DNA of 64,000 bases, from NCBI GenBank assembly GCA_002394385.1, contig DGTS01000026.1:7314-71313 (forward strand), written 5' to 3'. Both the position numbers and the translations under genes were made by a program. Position 1 is the first letter of the stretch; each line of letters starts with the position of its first letter. Below are positions 16,506 to 25,919 of the stretch, piece by piece. The notes beneath the pieces are model-generated. The model was given only the letters and a program-made list of their open reading frames with translations. It had not been told where the DNA came from and ran no database searches. Origin of the DNA: Prevotella sp. UBA4330 (GTDB lineage Bacteria; Bacteroidota; Bacteroidia; Bacteroidales; Bacteroidaceae).

Positions 16506-17963
16506 ATGAAAAGGAAGAATATTCTTATCGTCTTTGCCGTTACGGCACTTATCGTTCTTGCATCGTGCATGAGCAGCAGGAGCAGTTCTGTTTCTGGCCG
16601 CGGCGGCGAAGTGACAGGCATTGGCAGTGGCAAAGGCTTCACCGAGCCAACGCCTTACGGAATGACGCAGATTCCGCGCGGATTCCTGCACATGGGAATC
16701 GAGAAGCAAGACAGCCTATGGGGCAAGCAGACGCCAGTGAAGGACATTTCGGTTGACGGATTCTGGATGGACGAGACCGAGGTGACCAATTCTGAGTATA
16801 AGCAGTTTGTCTATTGGGTTCGCGACTCCATCCTGCGCACACGTCTTGCCGACCCAGCATACGGCGGCGACGAGACATACCTCATCACCGAGGACAAGAA
16901 CGGCGACCCCGTTACGCCACACCTCAACTGGAAGAAGGCATTGCCCAGAAAGCCTAACGAGGACGAGCAGCGCGCCATAGAGAGTCTTTATGTGACCAAC
17001 CCTGTTACTGGCGAGAAACTCCTCGATGCGTCACAGCTCAACTATCGCTACGAGATTTACGACTACACCACGGCAGCGCTGCGCCGCAACCGTCTGAACC
17101 CCGCCGAGCGTAACCTGAACACCGACGTCACCGTGAATCCCGACGAGGTGGTGATGATTTCAAAGGACACGGCATACATCGACGACGAGGGAAGGATAGT
17201 TAGGGAAACCATCGACCGTCCGCTGTCAGGACCGTGGGACTTCCTCAACACCTACATCGTGAATGTCTATCCCGACACTACATGCTGGGTGAACGACTTC
17301 CAGAACAGCGACAACGAGGTTTATCTGCGCACCTATTTCAGCAGTCCTTCCTACAACGACTATCCCGTTGTGGGCGTTACATGGGAGCAGGCAAACGCCT
17401 TCTGCGCATGGCGCACAGAGTATCTGCTGAAAGGTCTGGGCGGCGAGGCACGCTACATTCAGCGCTACCGACTGCCTACAGAGGCGGAGTGGGAGTATGC
17501 CGCACGTGGAAAGGAGGGCAACGAGTTCCCATGGGAGAGCCAGGACCCATCGAACAGCAGAGGATGCTTCAACGCAAACTTCAAACCCGACCGAGGCAAC
17601 TACACCAAGGACGGCAACCTGATAACAAGCAAGGCGGGAATATACACCGCCAACTCTAACGGACTTTACGACATGGCGGGCAACGTGGCCGAATGGACAA
17701 GCACCATATACACCGAGGCTGGTGTGCAGGCCATGAACGACCTGAACCCGCAGTTGGAATACAAGGCTGCAAAGGAAGACCCTTATAAACTGAAGAAGAA
17801 AAGCGTGCGCGGCGGCTCGTGGAAAGACCCCGAGAGTTACATCCGCTCGGCATGGCGCACATGGGAATACCAGAACCAGCCGCGTTCATACATCGGATTC
17901 CGCTGTGTCCGCTCTCTCGCTAACACTCATAGCGCAAAACAGAAGAAAGGAAAGAAGAAGTAG
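16506..17963 (+). CDS. gldK: T9SS lipoprotein GldK/PorK
   Basis: A 485-residue lipoprotein. The N-terminus MKRKNILIVFAVTALIVLAS ends in a lipobox with Cys near residue 21. The rest is a formylglycine-generating-enzyme (sulfatase-modifying) fold: MTQIPRGFLHMG, VDGFWMDETEVTNSEYKQFV, WEQANAFCAWR, YRLPTEAEWEYAARG, DMAGNVAEWT and SVRGGSWKD. GldK/PorK uses this fold for structure, forming with GldN a periplasmic ring attached to the outer membrane. The long insertion at about residues 110-270 between fold segments is usual for GldK and not for catalytic homologues. It is followed by gldL after 6 bases. Confidence 0.95.
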   Translation: MKRKNILIVFAVTALIVLASCMSSRSSSVSGRGGEVTGIGSGKGFTEPTPYGMTQIPRGFLHMGIEKQDSLWGKQTPVKDISVDGFWMDETEVTNSEYKQFVYWVRDSILRTRLADPAYGGDETYLITEDKNGDPVTPHLNWKKALPRKPNEDEQRAIESLYVTNPVTGEKLLDASQLNYRYEIYDYTTAALRRNRLNPAERNLNTDVTVNPDEVVMISKDTAYIDDEGRIVRETIDRPLSGPWDFLNTYIVNVYPDTTCWVNDFQNSDNEVYLRTYFSSPSYNDYPVVGVTWEQANAFCAWRTEYLLKGLGGEARYIQRYRLPTEAEWEYAARGKEGNEFPWESQDPSNSRGCFNANFKPDRGNYTKDGNLITSKAGIYTANSNGLYDMAGNVAEWTSTIYTEAGVQAMNDLNPQLEYKAAKEDPYKLKKKSVRGGSWKDPESYIRSAWRTWEYQNQPRSYIGFRCVRSLANTHSAKQKKGKKK

Positions 17964-17969
17964 AATATT

Positions 17970-18815
17970 ATGACAAGATATAGCAAACTAAATTTCGTTT
18001 ACCGTCTGCAGAAGTGGATGGATAGCGTGCCAGGACAGACATTCCTGAACTATGCATATAGTTGGGGCGCCAGTATCGTGATTCTGGGAACTCTCTTCAA
18101 GTTGACCCACCTCCCCGGAGCAAACCTCATGCTCTATCTGGGTATGGGAACCGAGGTGATAGTGTTCTTCCTATCGGCCTTCGACCGTCCGTTTGACAAG
18201 ACTGCCATCGGCATGGACCTGCCTACACATGTGGGTGACGATAACGTCGAGGAGGAGAACGACAACACAGAGCCAGCACCAGAAGTGGCAAAGGCGGCAG
18301 TGCAGCAGGGCGGACCGTCAACCATCATCATCGGTGGCGGTGGTGCTGCGGGCGGCGCGCAGACAGCAGCCGCAACAGGAGAAACCGTTGCAACAGGAGA
18401 AGGCAGCAGCCTGAACATTCCCGCCGCAGCAGTGGTGGGACAGGTGGGTGCCATTCCGCAACCCGTGGCTCCCGATATGGCAGAGGCTACCAACGCATAC
18501 GTCGAGGAACTCAAGAAACTCACCGAGGTGCTCGAGAAGGTTTCGCAGCAGAGCAAGCGACTCACCACCGACTCTGAGGAGATGGAGAATCTCAACCGTA
18601 CGCTCACCGGCATCTGCAAGATTTACGAGATGCAACTCAAGAGCGCAAGTTCGCAGATAGGAACCATCGACGAGATAAACGCTCAGACACGCAAGATGGC
18701 AAGTCAGATAGAGCAACTCAACAATATCTATGCTAACATGATTGAGGCAATGAAGGCACCGCTGCTCTCGCCGCAGGCAAGAATGTCGGGGCTCGGAAAC
18801 GCCGAGAACGTTTAA
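17970..18815 (+). CDS. gldL: T9SS inner-membrane protein GldL/PorL
   Basis: A 281-residue protein. Two membrane helices lie at about residues 25-70 (SWGASIVILGTLFKL and ANLMLYLGMGTEVIVFFLSA), separated by the short loop THLPG; the second helix holds the conserved Glu (GMGTEV) thought to take part in proton flow. The C-terminal 200 residues are cytoplasmic, with a Gly/Ala-rich linker around residues 105-150 and a coiled-coil region around residues 165-265. GldL and GldM form the proton-driven motor of the T9SS. The gene sits 6 bases after gldK and 29 bases before gldM. Confidence 0.95.
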   Translation: MTRYSKLNFVYRLQKWMDSVPGQTFLNYAYSWGASIVILGTLFKLTHLPGANLMLYLGMGTEVIVFFLSAFDRPFDKTAIGMDLPTHVGDDNVEEENDNTEPAPEVAKAAVQQGGPSTIIIGGGGAAGGAQTAAATGETVATGEGSSLNIPAAAVVGQVGAIPQPVAPDMAEATNAYVEELKKLTEVLEKVSQQSKRLTTDSEEMENLNRTLTGICKIYEMQLKSASSQIGTIDEINAQTRKMASQIEQLNNIYANMIEAMKAPLLSPQARMSGLGNAENV

Positions 18816-18844
18816 ATCTACGCAAGGACTTGACTAAGTAGAAA

Positions 18845-20401
18845 ATGGCAATAAAGAAAAGACCTGTATCTCCGCGCCAGAAGATGATCAACCTGATGTA
18901 TGTCGTCCTCATGGCAATGCTTGCGCTCAACGTCTCTACGGAAGTGCTGCAGGGGTTCTCGCTCGTTGAGGAAAGTCTCAACCGAACCACCGCAAACTCA
19001 AGTGAGCAGAACGCAACCATTTACGGCGACTTCGAGGCGCAGATGAAGAAGAATCCTGAGAAGGTGCGACAGTGGTTCGAGAAAGCCACTACGGTGAAGC
19101 AGATGAGCGACTCGCTGTATAACTTCGCGCAGCAACTCAAGGAGGCCATAGTGCGCGAGGCCGACGGCAAGAACGGAGATGTGAAGAACATAGAAAACAA
19201 GGAAAACCTCGAGGCTGCCAACCAGGTGATGCTGGCGCCGGGAAAAGGCAAGGGCAAGGCTCTCTACGATGCCATCAATGCCTACCGCACCAAGATTCTG
19301 TCTATGGTGACCGACGAACAGCAGAAGAAAATCATAAGCAGCAACCTCTCTACCGAACTGCCTAAGGACGCCATGACAATGGGTAAGAACTGGCAGGAGT
19401 ACATGTTCGAGGACATGCCGGTGGCGGCTGCCGTGACACTGCTCTCCAAGTTGCAGAGCGACATACGCTATGCCGAGGGCGAGGTGCTGCATACGCTCGT
19501 GGCTAACGTCGATGTTAAGGATATCCGCGTGAACAAACTCGACGCGTTCGTGATACCCGAGAAGACAACGCTCTATCCTGGCGAACAGTTTGTGTCGCAG
19601 ATTGTGATGGCTGCTGTGGACACCACAATGCAGCCCGAAATATATATTAACGGTACACGCGTGAACACCACCAACGGACGCTATACGTTCTCTGCAGGTG
19701 GCGTGGGAGAGCACCAGTTCAGCGGTTATCTCATAACACGCAATGCGGCAGGCGACGAACTGCGACGCGAATTCACACAGAAGTACAGCGTAATACCTAC
19801 TCCCGACGGTGCCACTGTTGCCGCCGACCTCATGAATGTGCTCTATGCAGGATTCAAGAACCCGATAAGCGTCAGCGTGCCAGGCATCCCTGCCAACCAG
19901 GTAACGGTGAGCATGAGCGGAGGAAGCCTTACACCGACAGGCAACGGACACTACATCGCCGTTCCGTCGGCAGTGGGAAAGGACGTGTCGTTCAACATTT
20001 CGGTGAACGACCACGGCAAGACACGCTCGCTCACTCCATTCACCTTCCATGTGCGTAAGTTGCCCGACCCGACACCTTACATGATTGTCGGTGACAACCG
20101 TTTCCGTGGCGGCCGACTGGCTAAGGCTTCGCTTATGGGCGCTTCGGGCATCAAGGCTGCCATCGACGATGGTCTGCTCGACATAGAGTTCCGTGTGACG
20201 GGTTTCGAGGCGGTATTCTTCGACAACATGGGTAACGCCGTGCCTATGGTGGGCAATGGCTCGCAGTTCAGCGAACGACAGAGGGACGCGTTCCGCAAAC
20301 TCTCGCGCAACCGCCGCTTCTACATCTCACGTGTCACGGCAGTAGGACCTGACGGCATATCACGACAACTCAACGCTTCGATGGAAGTGATAGTAAATTA
20401 A
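18845..20401 (+). CDS. gldM: T9SS motor protein GldM/PorM
   Basis: A 518-residue protein with one N-terminal membrane helix (residues about 14-36, MINLMYVVLMAMLALNVSTE) and a long periplasmic part. The periplasmic part follows the GldM order: a helical D1 domain (to about residue 220, with KGKALYDAINAYRTKIL), then beta-rich D2, D3 and D4 domains ending with FRVTGFEAVFFDN and RRFYISRVTAVGPDG. GldM pairs with GldL and transmits the motor movement across the periplasm to the GldK-GldN ring. The gene lies between gldL and gldN in the standard order. Confidence 0.95.
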   Translation: MAIKKRPVSPRQKMINLMYVVLMAMLALNVSTEVLQGFSLVEESLNRTTANSSEQNATIYGDFEAQMKKNPEKVRQWFEKATTVKQMSDSLYNFAQQLKEAIVREADGKNGDVKNIENKENLEAANQVMLAPGKGKGKALYDAINAYRTKILSMVTDEQQKKIISSNLSTELPKDAMTMGKNWQEYMFEDMPVAAAVTLLSKLQSDIRYAEGEVLHTLVANVDVKDIRVNKLDAFVIPEKTTLYPGEQFVSQIVMAAVDTTMQPEIYINGTRVNTTNGRYTFSAGGVGEHQFSGYLITRNAAGDELRREFTQKYSVIPTPDGATVAADLMNVLYAGFKNPISVSVPGIPANQVTVSMSGGSLTPTGNGHYIAVPSAVGKDVSFNISVNDHGKTRSLTPFTFHVRKLPDPTPYMIVGDNRFRGGRLAKASLMGASGIKAAIDDGLLDIEFRVTGFEAVFFDNMGNAVPMVGNGSQFSERQRDAFRKLSRNRRFYISRVTAVGPDGISRQLNASMEVIVN

Positions 20402-20420
20402 AGAAAACATATCGACAGTT

Positions 20421-21464
20421 ATGAAAAAGATATTGATGATATTGCTCGCGGCAACGGCAGTGCTCTCAGTGAGCGCACAGCCGCAGAAACGCCGTGCAGA
20501 GCAGCAACAGCAACGCAGGACACAGTCGCAGCAACTGTCCACAAGGGCACAGATATCGTTCCCCACGGCACAGACAATGTCGGAGGACGTAGTGTGGCGA
20601 CGCGACATTTATCGCGAACTCGACCTCAATGAGGATGCCAATGCAGGACTTTACTATCCGGTGGAGCCTATCGGGTCGCAGATGAACCTCTTCACCTACA
20701 TCTTCAAACTGATGATGACGGGTAACATCAAGGTTTACGAGTACCGTCTTGACGGCAACGAGGTGTTCAGCGACGATGCAAGGGTGGCGCAGAAAGCGTT
20801 CCTCGACAACTATCACATCTATTATGAGAAGGACCAGAACGGACGTACGCACATCGACAACAGCGACATTCCGTCGCGCGAGGTGCGTGGGTACTACATC
20901 AAGGAGAGTGCCTACTACGACCAGTCAACAGCGACATTCCATACCAAGGTGCTCGCTCTGTGTCCTATCATGAGCCGTGAGGACGACTTCGGCGATGGGG
21001 CTGCAAAGTATCCGCTCTTCTGGGTGAAGTACGAGGACATCGCGCCGTTCCTGAGCAAGCAGACCATCATGACGAGCAACCTTAACAACGCTGCCACAAT
21101 GAGCGTTGACGACTACTTCACGAAGAACATGTATCGTGGTAAGATATACAAGACCACCAACATGCTCGGCAAGACACTCGCGCAGTATTGCACCGACGAC
21201 TCGGCAATGACAAAGGAGCAGAAGCGCATAGAGATGGAACTGGCAGAGTTCGAGAAGAACATCTGGGGCGACCAGCAACGCAAGGACTCGCTCGACAGCA
21301 TTGCCAACTCGTCAGACAAGAAGGTAAGCAAGAAGAAGCGTAACCGCCGCGACGGCACAGTGGAAGTGGAGCAGTCAACAGTGAAGAAGCGCCGCTCGTC
21401 GTCATCCTCTTCAGGTGGCTCAGGCTCGCAGCCCCGCGTTTCCGTACGCCGACAGAGACATTGA
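20421..21464 (+). CDS. gldN: T9SS ring protein GldN/PorN
   Basis: A 347-residue periplasmic protein with signal peptide MKKILMILLAATAVLSVSAQ. After a Gln/Arg-rich linker (residues about 21-45) the GldN core begins at DVVWRRDIYRELDLNEDANA and YYPVEPIGSQMNLFTYIFKL, both characteristic of the family. The C-terminal 60 residues are very basic and Ser-rich (KKVSKKKRNRR, KKRRSSSSSSGGSGS), an extension of uncertain use. GldN binds GldK to form the periplasmic ring. The gene follows gldM after 19 bases. A low-complexity repeat starts right at the stop codon. Confidence 0.94.
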   Translation: MKKILMILLAATAVLSVSAQPQKRRAEQQQQRRTQSQQLSTRAQISFPTAQTMSEDVVWRRDIYRELDLNEDANAGLYYPVEPIGSQMNLFTYIFKLMMTGNIKVYEYRLDGNEVFSDDARVAQKAFLDNYHIYYEKDQNGRTHIDNSDIPSREVRGYYIKESAYYDQSTATFHTKVLALCPIMSREDDFGDGAAKYPLFWVKYEDIAPFLSKQTIMTSNLNNAATMSVDDYFTKNMYRGKIYKTTNMLGKTLAQYCTDDSAMTKEQKRIEMELAEFEKNIWGDQQRKDSLDSIANSSDKKVSKKKRNRRDGTVEVEQSTVKKRRSSSSSSGGSGSQPRVSVRRQRH

Positions 21465-21595
21465 TCTTTGAACTTTGAACATTGATCTTTGAACTTTGAT
21501 TTTTAAACATGGCTCTTTAGGCGTTTCGTCCAGTATGCTGCGTTGCCAACGCAGCCCCCAAAGCAAACATTCAAACGGGCAGCCCCGTGCTGCCC
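21461..21595. repeat. TTTGAAC-type repeat and two small hairpins after gldN
   Basis: TTGATCTTTGAACTTTGA occurs twice with a 21-base period from 21461. It is followed by an 8-base palindrome with one centre base (21538-21554, CTGCGTTGCCAACGCAG) and a 7-base stem hairpin (GGGCAGC at 21577, GCTGCCC at 21589). No T-run follows, so I do not call a terminator. Confidence 0.65.
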
Positions 21596-21626
21596 TCATC
21601 ATTAACCATTTAAACACAATTACTGT

Positions 21627-22226
21627 ATGAAAAAGTTTTTTACTCTTATCCTTGTTGCCGTTGCAACGATGGTTGCAGCGCCAGCCAGTGCACAGGTGCA
21701 GTTTGGTCTCAAGGGTGGTTTGAACGTCACCAGCATGTCGTTCTCTGAGAAAGTGCTGGCAAAGGAGAACCGCGCAGGATTCTTCATCGGTCCTACCGCA
21801 AAGTTCACCCTGCCAATAGTTGGACTTGGCGTTGATGCCAGTGCACTCTACGACCAGCGCGAGGCTGAGGTCGATGGTGACAAAATCAAGCAGCAGGCAA
21901 TCAACGTGCCCATCAACCTCCGTTACAGCGTAGGACTTGGCGAGACTGCAAGCGTATATTTCGCAGCAGGTCCGCAGTTCGGCTTCAACGTGGGCGACAA
22001 GGAGCATAAACTTACCGATGGCGAGACATGGAAACTCAGCGGTTCGACACTCAGTGTGAACTTCGGTCTCGGTGTAATGATTCTCAACCATGTCCAGATA
22101 GGTGCCAACTACAACCTCGTGTGTGGCAAGACTGGCGAACTCTCAGTTCTCGAGGGTGCCGGCAACGCACTGAAGAACAAAGGTCGCGCCAACGCATGGC
22201 AGATCAGCGCAGCCTACTATTTCTAA
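21627..22226 (+). CDS. Small outer-membrane beta-barrel protein (PorT-like/OmpW-like barrel)
   Basis: A 199-residue exported protein with signal peptide MKKFFTLILVAVATMVAAPA ending before QVQFGLKGG. The mature part shows alternating hydrophobic and polar residues in about eight strands (GLKGGLNVTSMSF, GFFIGPTAKFTLP, NLRYSVGLG, VYFAAGPQFGFNVG, VNFGLGVMIL, IGANYNLV), and ends in an aromatic residue (ISAAYYF), the usual signal for barrel assembly. It resembles the outer-membrane protein beta-barrel domain (PF13568) that includes PorT. It stands 160 bases after gldN with repeats between; co-function with the T9SS is possible but not shown. A strong terminator follows. Confidence 0.8.
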   Translation: MKKFFTLILVAVATMVAAPASAQVQFGLKGGLNVTSMSFSEKVLAKENRAGFFIGPTAKFTLPIVGLGVDASALYDQREAEVDGDKIKQQAINVPINLRYSVGLGETASVYFAAGPQFGFNVGDKEHKLTDGETWKLSGSTLSVNFGLGVMILNHVQIGANYNLVCGKTGELSVLEGAGNALKNKGRANAWQISAAYYF

Positions 22227-22256
22227 GCACGCTTTATCATCTTGATAATAATCGCG

Positions 22257-22297
22257 AGACGGGTGCTCATCCCTTTGGGGTGACGCCCGTCTTTTTT
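22257..22297 (+). terminator. Intrinsic terminator after the beta-barrel gene
   Basis: AGACGGGTG (22257-22265) pairs with CGCCCGTCT (22284-22292), with an inner CATCCC/GGGGTG stem, followed by a run of T to 22297. Confidence 0.85.
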
Positions 22298-22319
22298 CCA
22301 ACTATTTTTTCACTTTTTG

Positions 22320-22351
22320 TTTGGCATTGTGTGTGGAAAATAGTATTTTTG
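22320..22351 (+). promoter_or_regulatory. Promoter of priA
   Basis: TTTG at 22320-22323 and TATTTTTG at 22344-22351 with a 20-base gap; the ATG follows 28 bases later. Confidence 0.65.
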
Positions 22352-22379
22352 TCTTCTGTTTAAAATCTTATCCACAACG

Positions 22380-24650
22380 ATGCACTTTGTAGATGTCATA
22401 CTGCCAGTGCCCCTTGAGGGACTTTTCACCTACGGTTTGCCCGAACAATGGGCGGCGCAGGTGACTATGGGAGTGCGTGTCCTTGTGCCTCTGGGCAAGA
22501 GCAAGCACTACATCGCTATGGCTGTGCGGGTGCATCAGACGGAGCCAAAGGTGAAATGGAAAAACATCGAGCAGGTGCTCGACGATAAGCCAGTGCTCAG
22601 ACAGGAGCAGATGCGTCTTTGGCAGTGGATAAGCGACTATTATATGTCGCCCATTGGTGATGTTTTCAAGGCTGCGATGCCCAGCGGCATGAAGACAGAA
22701 GAGGGCTATCGCCCGCGCACCGAGACGTGCCTGGACCTTGCCCCGAAATGGCGTTCGGAACAGGACCTGCACATTGCACTCGACATTATGCGGCGCGCCG
22801 AAAAGCAACGCAAGGTGTTCGAGACATTCCTCACGATGACTGGATGGGACCAGTTGGAGGGTAATGTGCCACAGGGACAGATAGAGGAACTCTCGCGCGA
22901 CGAACTGATGAATGCCACACACTGCACGGCAGCAGTGCTGAAATCGCTCATAGACAGGGGATTTCTTACGACATACGAGCGTGAGGTGGGACGGCTGAAC
23001 CATGGTGGCGAGCCCGACTACAGCAAGATTCAATCGCTGAGCGCGGCGCAACAGGATGCATATAACGACATCCTGATGGGGTTCCTGAAGAAGAACGTGG
23101 TGCTGCTGCACGGCGTTACGTCGAGTGGAAAGACAGAACTGTACATCCACCTGATAAAACGTGCTATCGACCGCCATGAGCAGGTGCTCTACCTGATGCC
23201 CGAGATTGCGCTGACGGTGCAGATGCAGCAGCGACTGCAACGTGTCTTCGGCAACCGCTTGGGCATCTATCACTCGAAATACAGTGACGCCGAGCGTGTG
23301 GAGATATGGAAGAAACAACTATCTGAAGTGCCCTACGACGTAATTCTTGGTGCCCGCTCTGCGGTGTTCCTGCCGTTCCAACGACTTGGGCTGGTGATAA
23401 TAGACGAGGAGCACGAGACATCATTCAAGCAGCAAGACCCGGCACCGCGCTACCATGCACGGTCGGCAGCCATAGTGCTCGCCTCAATGTATGGCGCGAA
23501 AACTCTGCTTGGCACGGCTACACCGTCGGCAGAGAGTTACCATAACGTGATTACCGGAAAGTATGCCTTGGCAACGCTGACCACACGATACAAGGACATT
23601 GCGATGCCCGAGATACGCATCGTTGATACCAAAGAGATGCAGCGCAGGAAGATGATGACGGGGCCTTTCTCGCCGCAACTGCTTGCCGCAATGCGCACTG
23701 CTCTTGACAATGACGAGCAGGTGATATTGTTCCAGAACCGTCGAGGCTTTGCACCGATGGTGGAGTGCAAGCAGTGTGGATGGGTGCCACACTGCCAGAA
23801 TTGCGATGTATCGCTGACACTGCACAAGAACACCTCGCAACTGACGTGCCACTACTGCGGCTTCACCTATCGCGTGCCAGAACAATGCCCCAACTGCGAG
23901 AGCCGTGAACTGGTGTCACGTGGGTTTGGTACGGAGAAGGTGGAGGACCAGATACTCGAACTGTTTCCCGATGCACGTGTGGCACGAATGGACCTCGACA
24001 CCACCCGCACACGCAGTGCATACGAGCGTATTATCGGTGACTTCTCGGCAGGACGCACAAATATTCTCATCGGTACGCAGATGGTGACCAAGGGACTCGA
24101 CTTCGACCGCGTCTCGGTGGTGGGAATACTTAATGCCGACTCGATGCTCAACTATCCCGATTTCCGTGCCTATGAGCATGCCTTCACGATGATGTCGCAG
24201 GTGAGCGGACGTGCCGGCAGAAAGGGGAAGCAGGGACTGGTGCTGCTGCAGACGAAGAACAAAGACCTGGCGGTGGTCAGGCAGGTGGTAACCAACGACT
24301 TCCAGTCGTTCTTCCGCGACCTTGAGCAGGAACGCCGCGATTTCCGCTATCCGCCATTCTCCCACCTTATCTATATATATATGAGGAACAAGGACAACCG
24401 TGTGCTTGACAGTGCCGCTATGGAGATGGGCTCACGTCTCCGCCAGTGGTTTGGCAATCGCGTGCTTGGTCCTGATAAGCCCGCTGTGGCAAAGGTGAAG
24501 GCTATGAACATCCGAAAGATAGTGCTGAAACTGGAACTGGGCATCGATCTCACCCGTGTGCGCAAGTATCTCAGAGATGCCGAAAGGCAGATGATGGATA
24601 ACAAGCAATATGCCTCACTTCAAATACACTTCGATGTCGATCCTTTGTAG
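22380..24650 (+). CDS. priA: Primosomal protein N' (replication restart helicase PriA)
   Basis: A 756-residue superfamily 2 DNA helicase that reloads the replisome at stalled forks. Residues about 1-100 are the 3'-end DNA-binding domain (VILPVPLEGLFTYGLP). The helicase core starts near residue 230 with Walker A GVTSSGKTELY, has the Walker B box IDEEHETSFKQ, and GTATPSAES as motif III. The zinc-binding region lies near residue 460, with pairs of cysteines in CKQCGW, CQNC, CHYCGF and CPNCE. Motifs V and VI are in GTQMVTKGLDFDRVSVVG and QVSGRAGRKGKQG. Length and order match the family. The gene is preceded by a terminator and its own promoter, so it is a single unit. Confidence 0.97.
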   Translation: MHFVDVILPVPLEGLFTYGLPEQWAAQVTMGVRVLVPLGKSKHYIAMAVRVHQTEPKVKWKNIEQVLDDKPVLRQEQMRLWQWISDYYMSPIGDVFKAAMPSGMKTEEGYRPRTETCLDLAPKWRSEQDLHIALDIMRRAEKQRKVFETFLTMTGWDQLEGNVPQGQIEELSRDELMNATHCTAAVLKSLIDRGFLTTYEREVGRLNHGGEPDYSKIQSLSAAQQDAYNDILMGFLKKNVVLLHGVTSSGKTELYIHLIKRAIDRHEQVLYLMPEIALTVQMQQRLQRVFGNRLGIYHSKYSDAERVEIWKKQLSEVPYDVILGARSAVFLPFQRLGLVIIDEEHETSFKQQDPAPRYHARSAAIVLASMYGAKTLLGTATPSAESYHNVITGKYALATLTTRYKDIAMPEIRIVDTKEMQRRKMMTGPFSPQLLAAMRTALDNDEQVILFQNRRGFAPMVECKQCGWVPHCQNCDVSLTLHKNTSQLTCHYCGFTYRVPEQCPNCESRELVSRGFGTEKVEDQILELFPDARVARMDLDTTRTRSAYERIIGDFSAGRTNILIGTQMVTKGLDFDRVSVVGILNADSMLNYPDFRAYEHAFTMMSQVSGRAGRKGKQGLVLLQTKNKDLAVVRQVVTNDFQSFFRDLEQERRDFRYPPFSHLIYIYMRNKDNRVLDSAAMEMGSRLRQWFGNRVLGPDKPAVAKVKAMNIRKIVLKLELGIDLTRVRKYLRDAERQMMDNKQYASLQIHFDVDPL

Positions 24651-24821
24651 TTGACATAAAGACATATTATAGACATAAAGACAGAATAACCATTGTCTTT
24701 TCGTCCTTCATAAATAGCCTTTCGACTATAAGTCTAAACATTTGTCTCTCCCCAAATGATAAAAAATCTTAATGCCGTTAAATATTTTTTGTAAAAAGGA
24801 ATGGACGATTATTTTTTTTCA

Positions 24822-24829
24822 TATCTTTG
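24822..24829 (+). promoter_or_regulatory. -7 box before the lipoprotein gene
   Basis: TATCTTTG followed by CACC, about 70 bases before the ATG at 24900; a strong match to the Bacteroidetes TAnnTTTG box. The long A-rich leader just before the ATG is typical of well-translated genes in this group. Confidence 0.65.
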
Positions 24830-24899
24830 CACCGAATGAAACAAAAACGCATAGAAAAACAACTTACAACTTTTAATTAACAACTAAATTCTAAATTAA

Positions 24900-25793
24900 A
24901 TGAAAAAGATTTTTTATTTCGCAGCATTGACTATGGGCGTAATCGCTTTCTCAAGTTGCACAGACAAGCAAGCAAAAGGTGGTAATGAAGGTTCTGACAG
25001 CGCTGCTACAGAGCAGGTTGCAGAGGGTGAGAAGATAGGACCAATGGGTTCGTTCACACTTGCTGAAGGTACAGCACTGAAAGACGCTGAGAACATTTCT
25101 TACGTTCTTTATCCAAGTTCTTATGCAAGCGCAATGGAGAAAAACGAGGACTTCAAGGGTAAGACCGCTATCTACTACAGTTCACAACTCGCTGAGGCTG
25201 GTGAGACCAACTCAAAACTCTCTGGAAAAGATGTTCGCTATCCTAACGTACTGCTCATCCCTATCTATAAGGACGCAAAGGCTAAGAAGGGTGATGTAGT
25301 GCTTACATGGTGGCAGAGTGGTTCAGGCATGCAGCGTGCCATCGTTACCGATGACAGCGACCCAACAATGCCAAAGGTTCACTATCTCGACCTCAACTAC
25401 AAGGGCGACGGCTCTGGTTTCGCTGAGAAGCATGACAACGAGCAGTTGAAGCCTAACTCTTTCATCGTGCTCAACAATGGTGAGTGGGTACCAGGTGCTC
25501 CTATCGCTGTTAATGTTGACGGCAAGCAGAAGAATGGTGTCCTCATCGCAGTAGAAGGTGACAAGGTCATCTATCAAGGCTTTGCTGATGTTCTTGAAGA
25601 GACCACAAAGAGCGCTGTTAAGATTCTCCCTGTTAAGCCTTCACTCAGTGTTGGTGACAACGTTAAGGGTGTTTTCGTAAGCGAATTCTCAAAGGACTAT
25701 AAGGTTTCAAAGGTTGACGAGAAGATCGGTCGCGTTTGGGTTAAGGACGGCGACAAGGAAGAAGTTCTGAGCATCTTCGATGTAATGAAGTAA
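24900..25793 (+). CDS. Predicted lipoprotein of unknown function
   Basis: A 297-residue protein with a lipoprotein-type leader: MKKIFYFAALTMGVIAFSS followed by Cys at residue 20. After a polar linker with Gly, Ser and Glu (residues 24-45) the mature part has short beta-rich repeats, for example VLLIPIYKDAKAKKGDVVLT and WVPGAPIAVNVDGKQKNGVL, with valine-rich strands that look like SH3-type barrels. I do not recognise a named family. The gene has a strong promoter and a strong terminator of its own and codon use is T-ending at many sites (TCT, GTT), unlike neighbours, which may point to high expression. The function is unknown. Confidence 0.75.
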   Translation: MKKIFYFAALTMGVIAFSSCTDKQAKGGNEGSDSAATEQVAEGEKIGPMGSFTLAEGTALKDAENISYVLYPSSYASAMEKNEDFKGKTAIYYSSQLAEAGETNSKLSGKDVRYPNVLLIPIYKDAKAKKGDVVLTWWQSGSGMQRAIVTDDSDPTMPKVHYLDLNYKGDGSGFAEKHDNEQLKPNSFIVLNNGEWVPGAPIAVNVDGKQKNGVLIAVEGDKVIYQGFADVLEETTKSAVKILPVKPSLSVGDNVKGVFVSEFSKDYKVSKVDEKIGRVWVKDGDKEEVLSIFDVMK

Positions 25794-25815
25794 TACCTTA
25801 TATCAGTATTTATAG

Positions 25816-25845
25816 AAAAAGCACGGAGTAAGTTCCGTGCTTTTT
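25816..25845 (+). terminator. Intrinsic terminator after the lipoprotein gene
   Basis: A perfect 12-base stem: AAAAAGCACGGA (25816-25827) and TCCGTGCTTTTT (25834-25845), with a 6-base loop and a T-rich 3' end. The A-rich 5' arm makes it usable in both directions. Confidence 0.92.
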
Positions 25846-25919
25846 CTGTTGGTGACGATAACCAATTAAGCCATACAAATGGTATGGTGTTGTTAAAACT
25901 TTGCGTGTGGATCAAAAAT

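Noticed and set aside
16506..17963. Gene as a true formylglycine-generating enzyme
   Set aside because: The fold matches, but the lipobox, the long insertion and the gldL-M-N neighbours identify GldK, which is structural.
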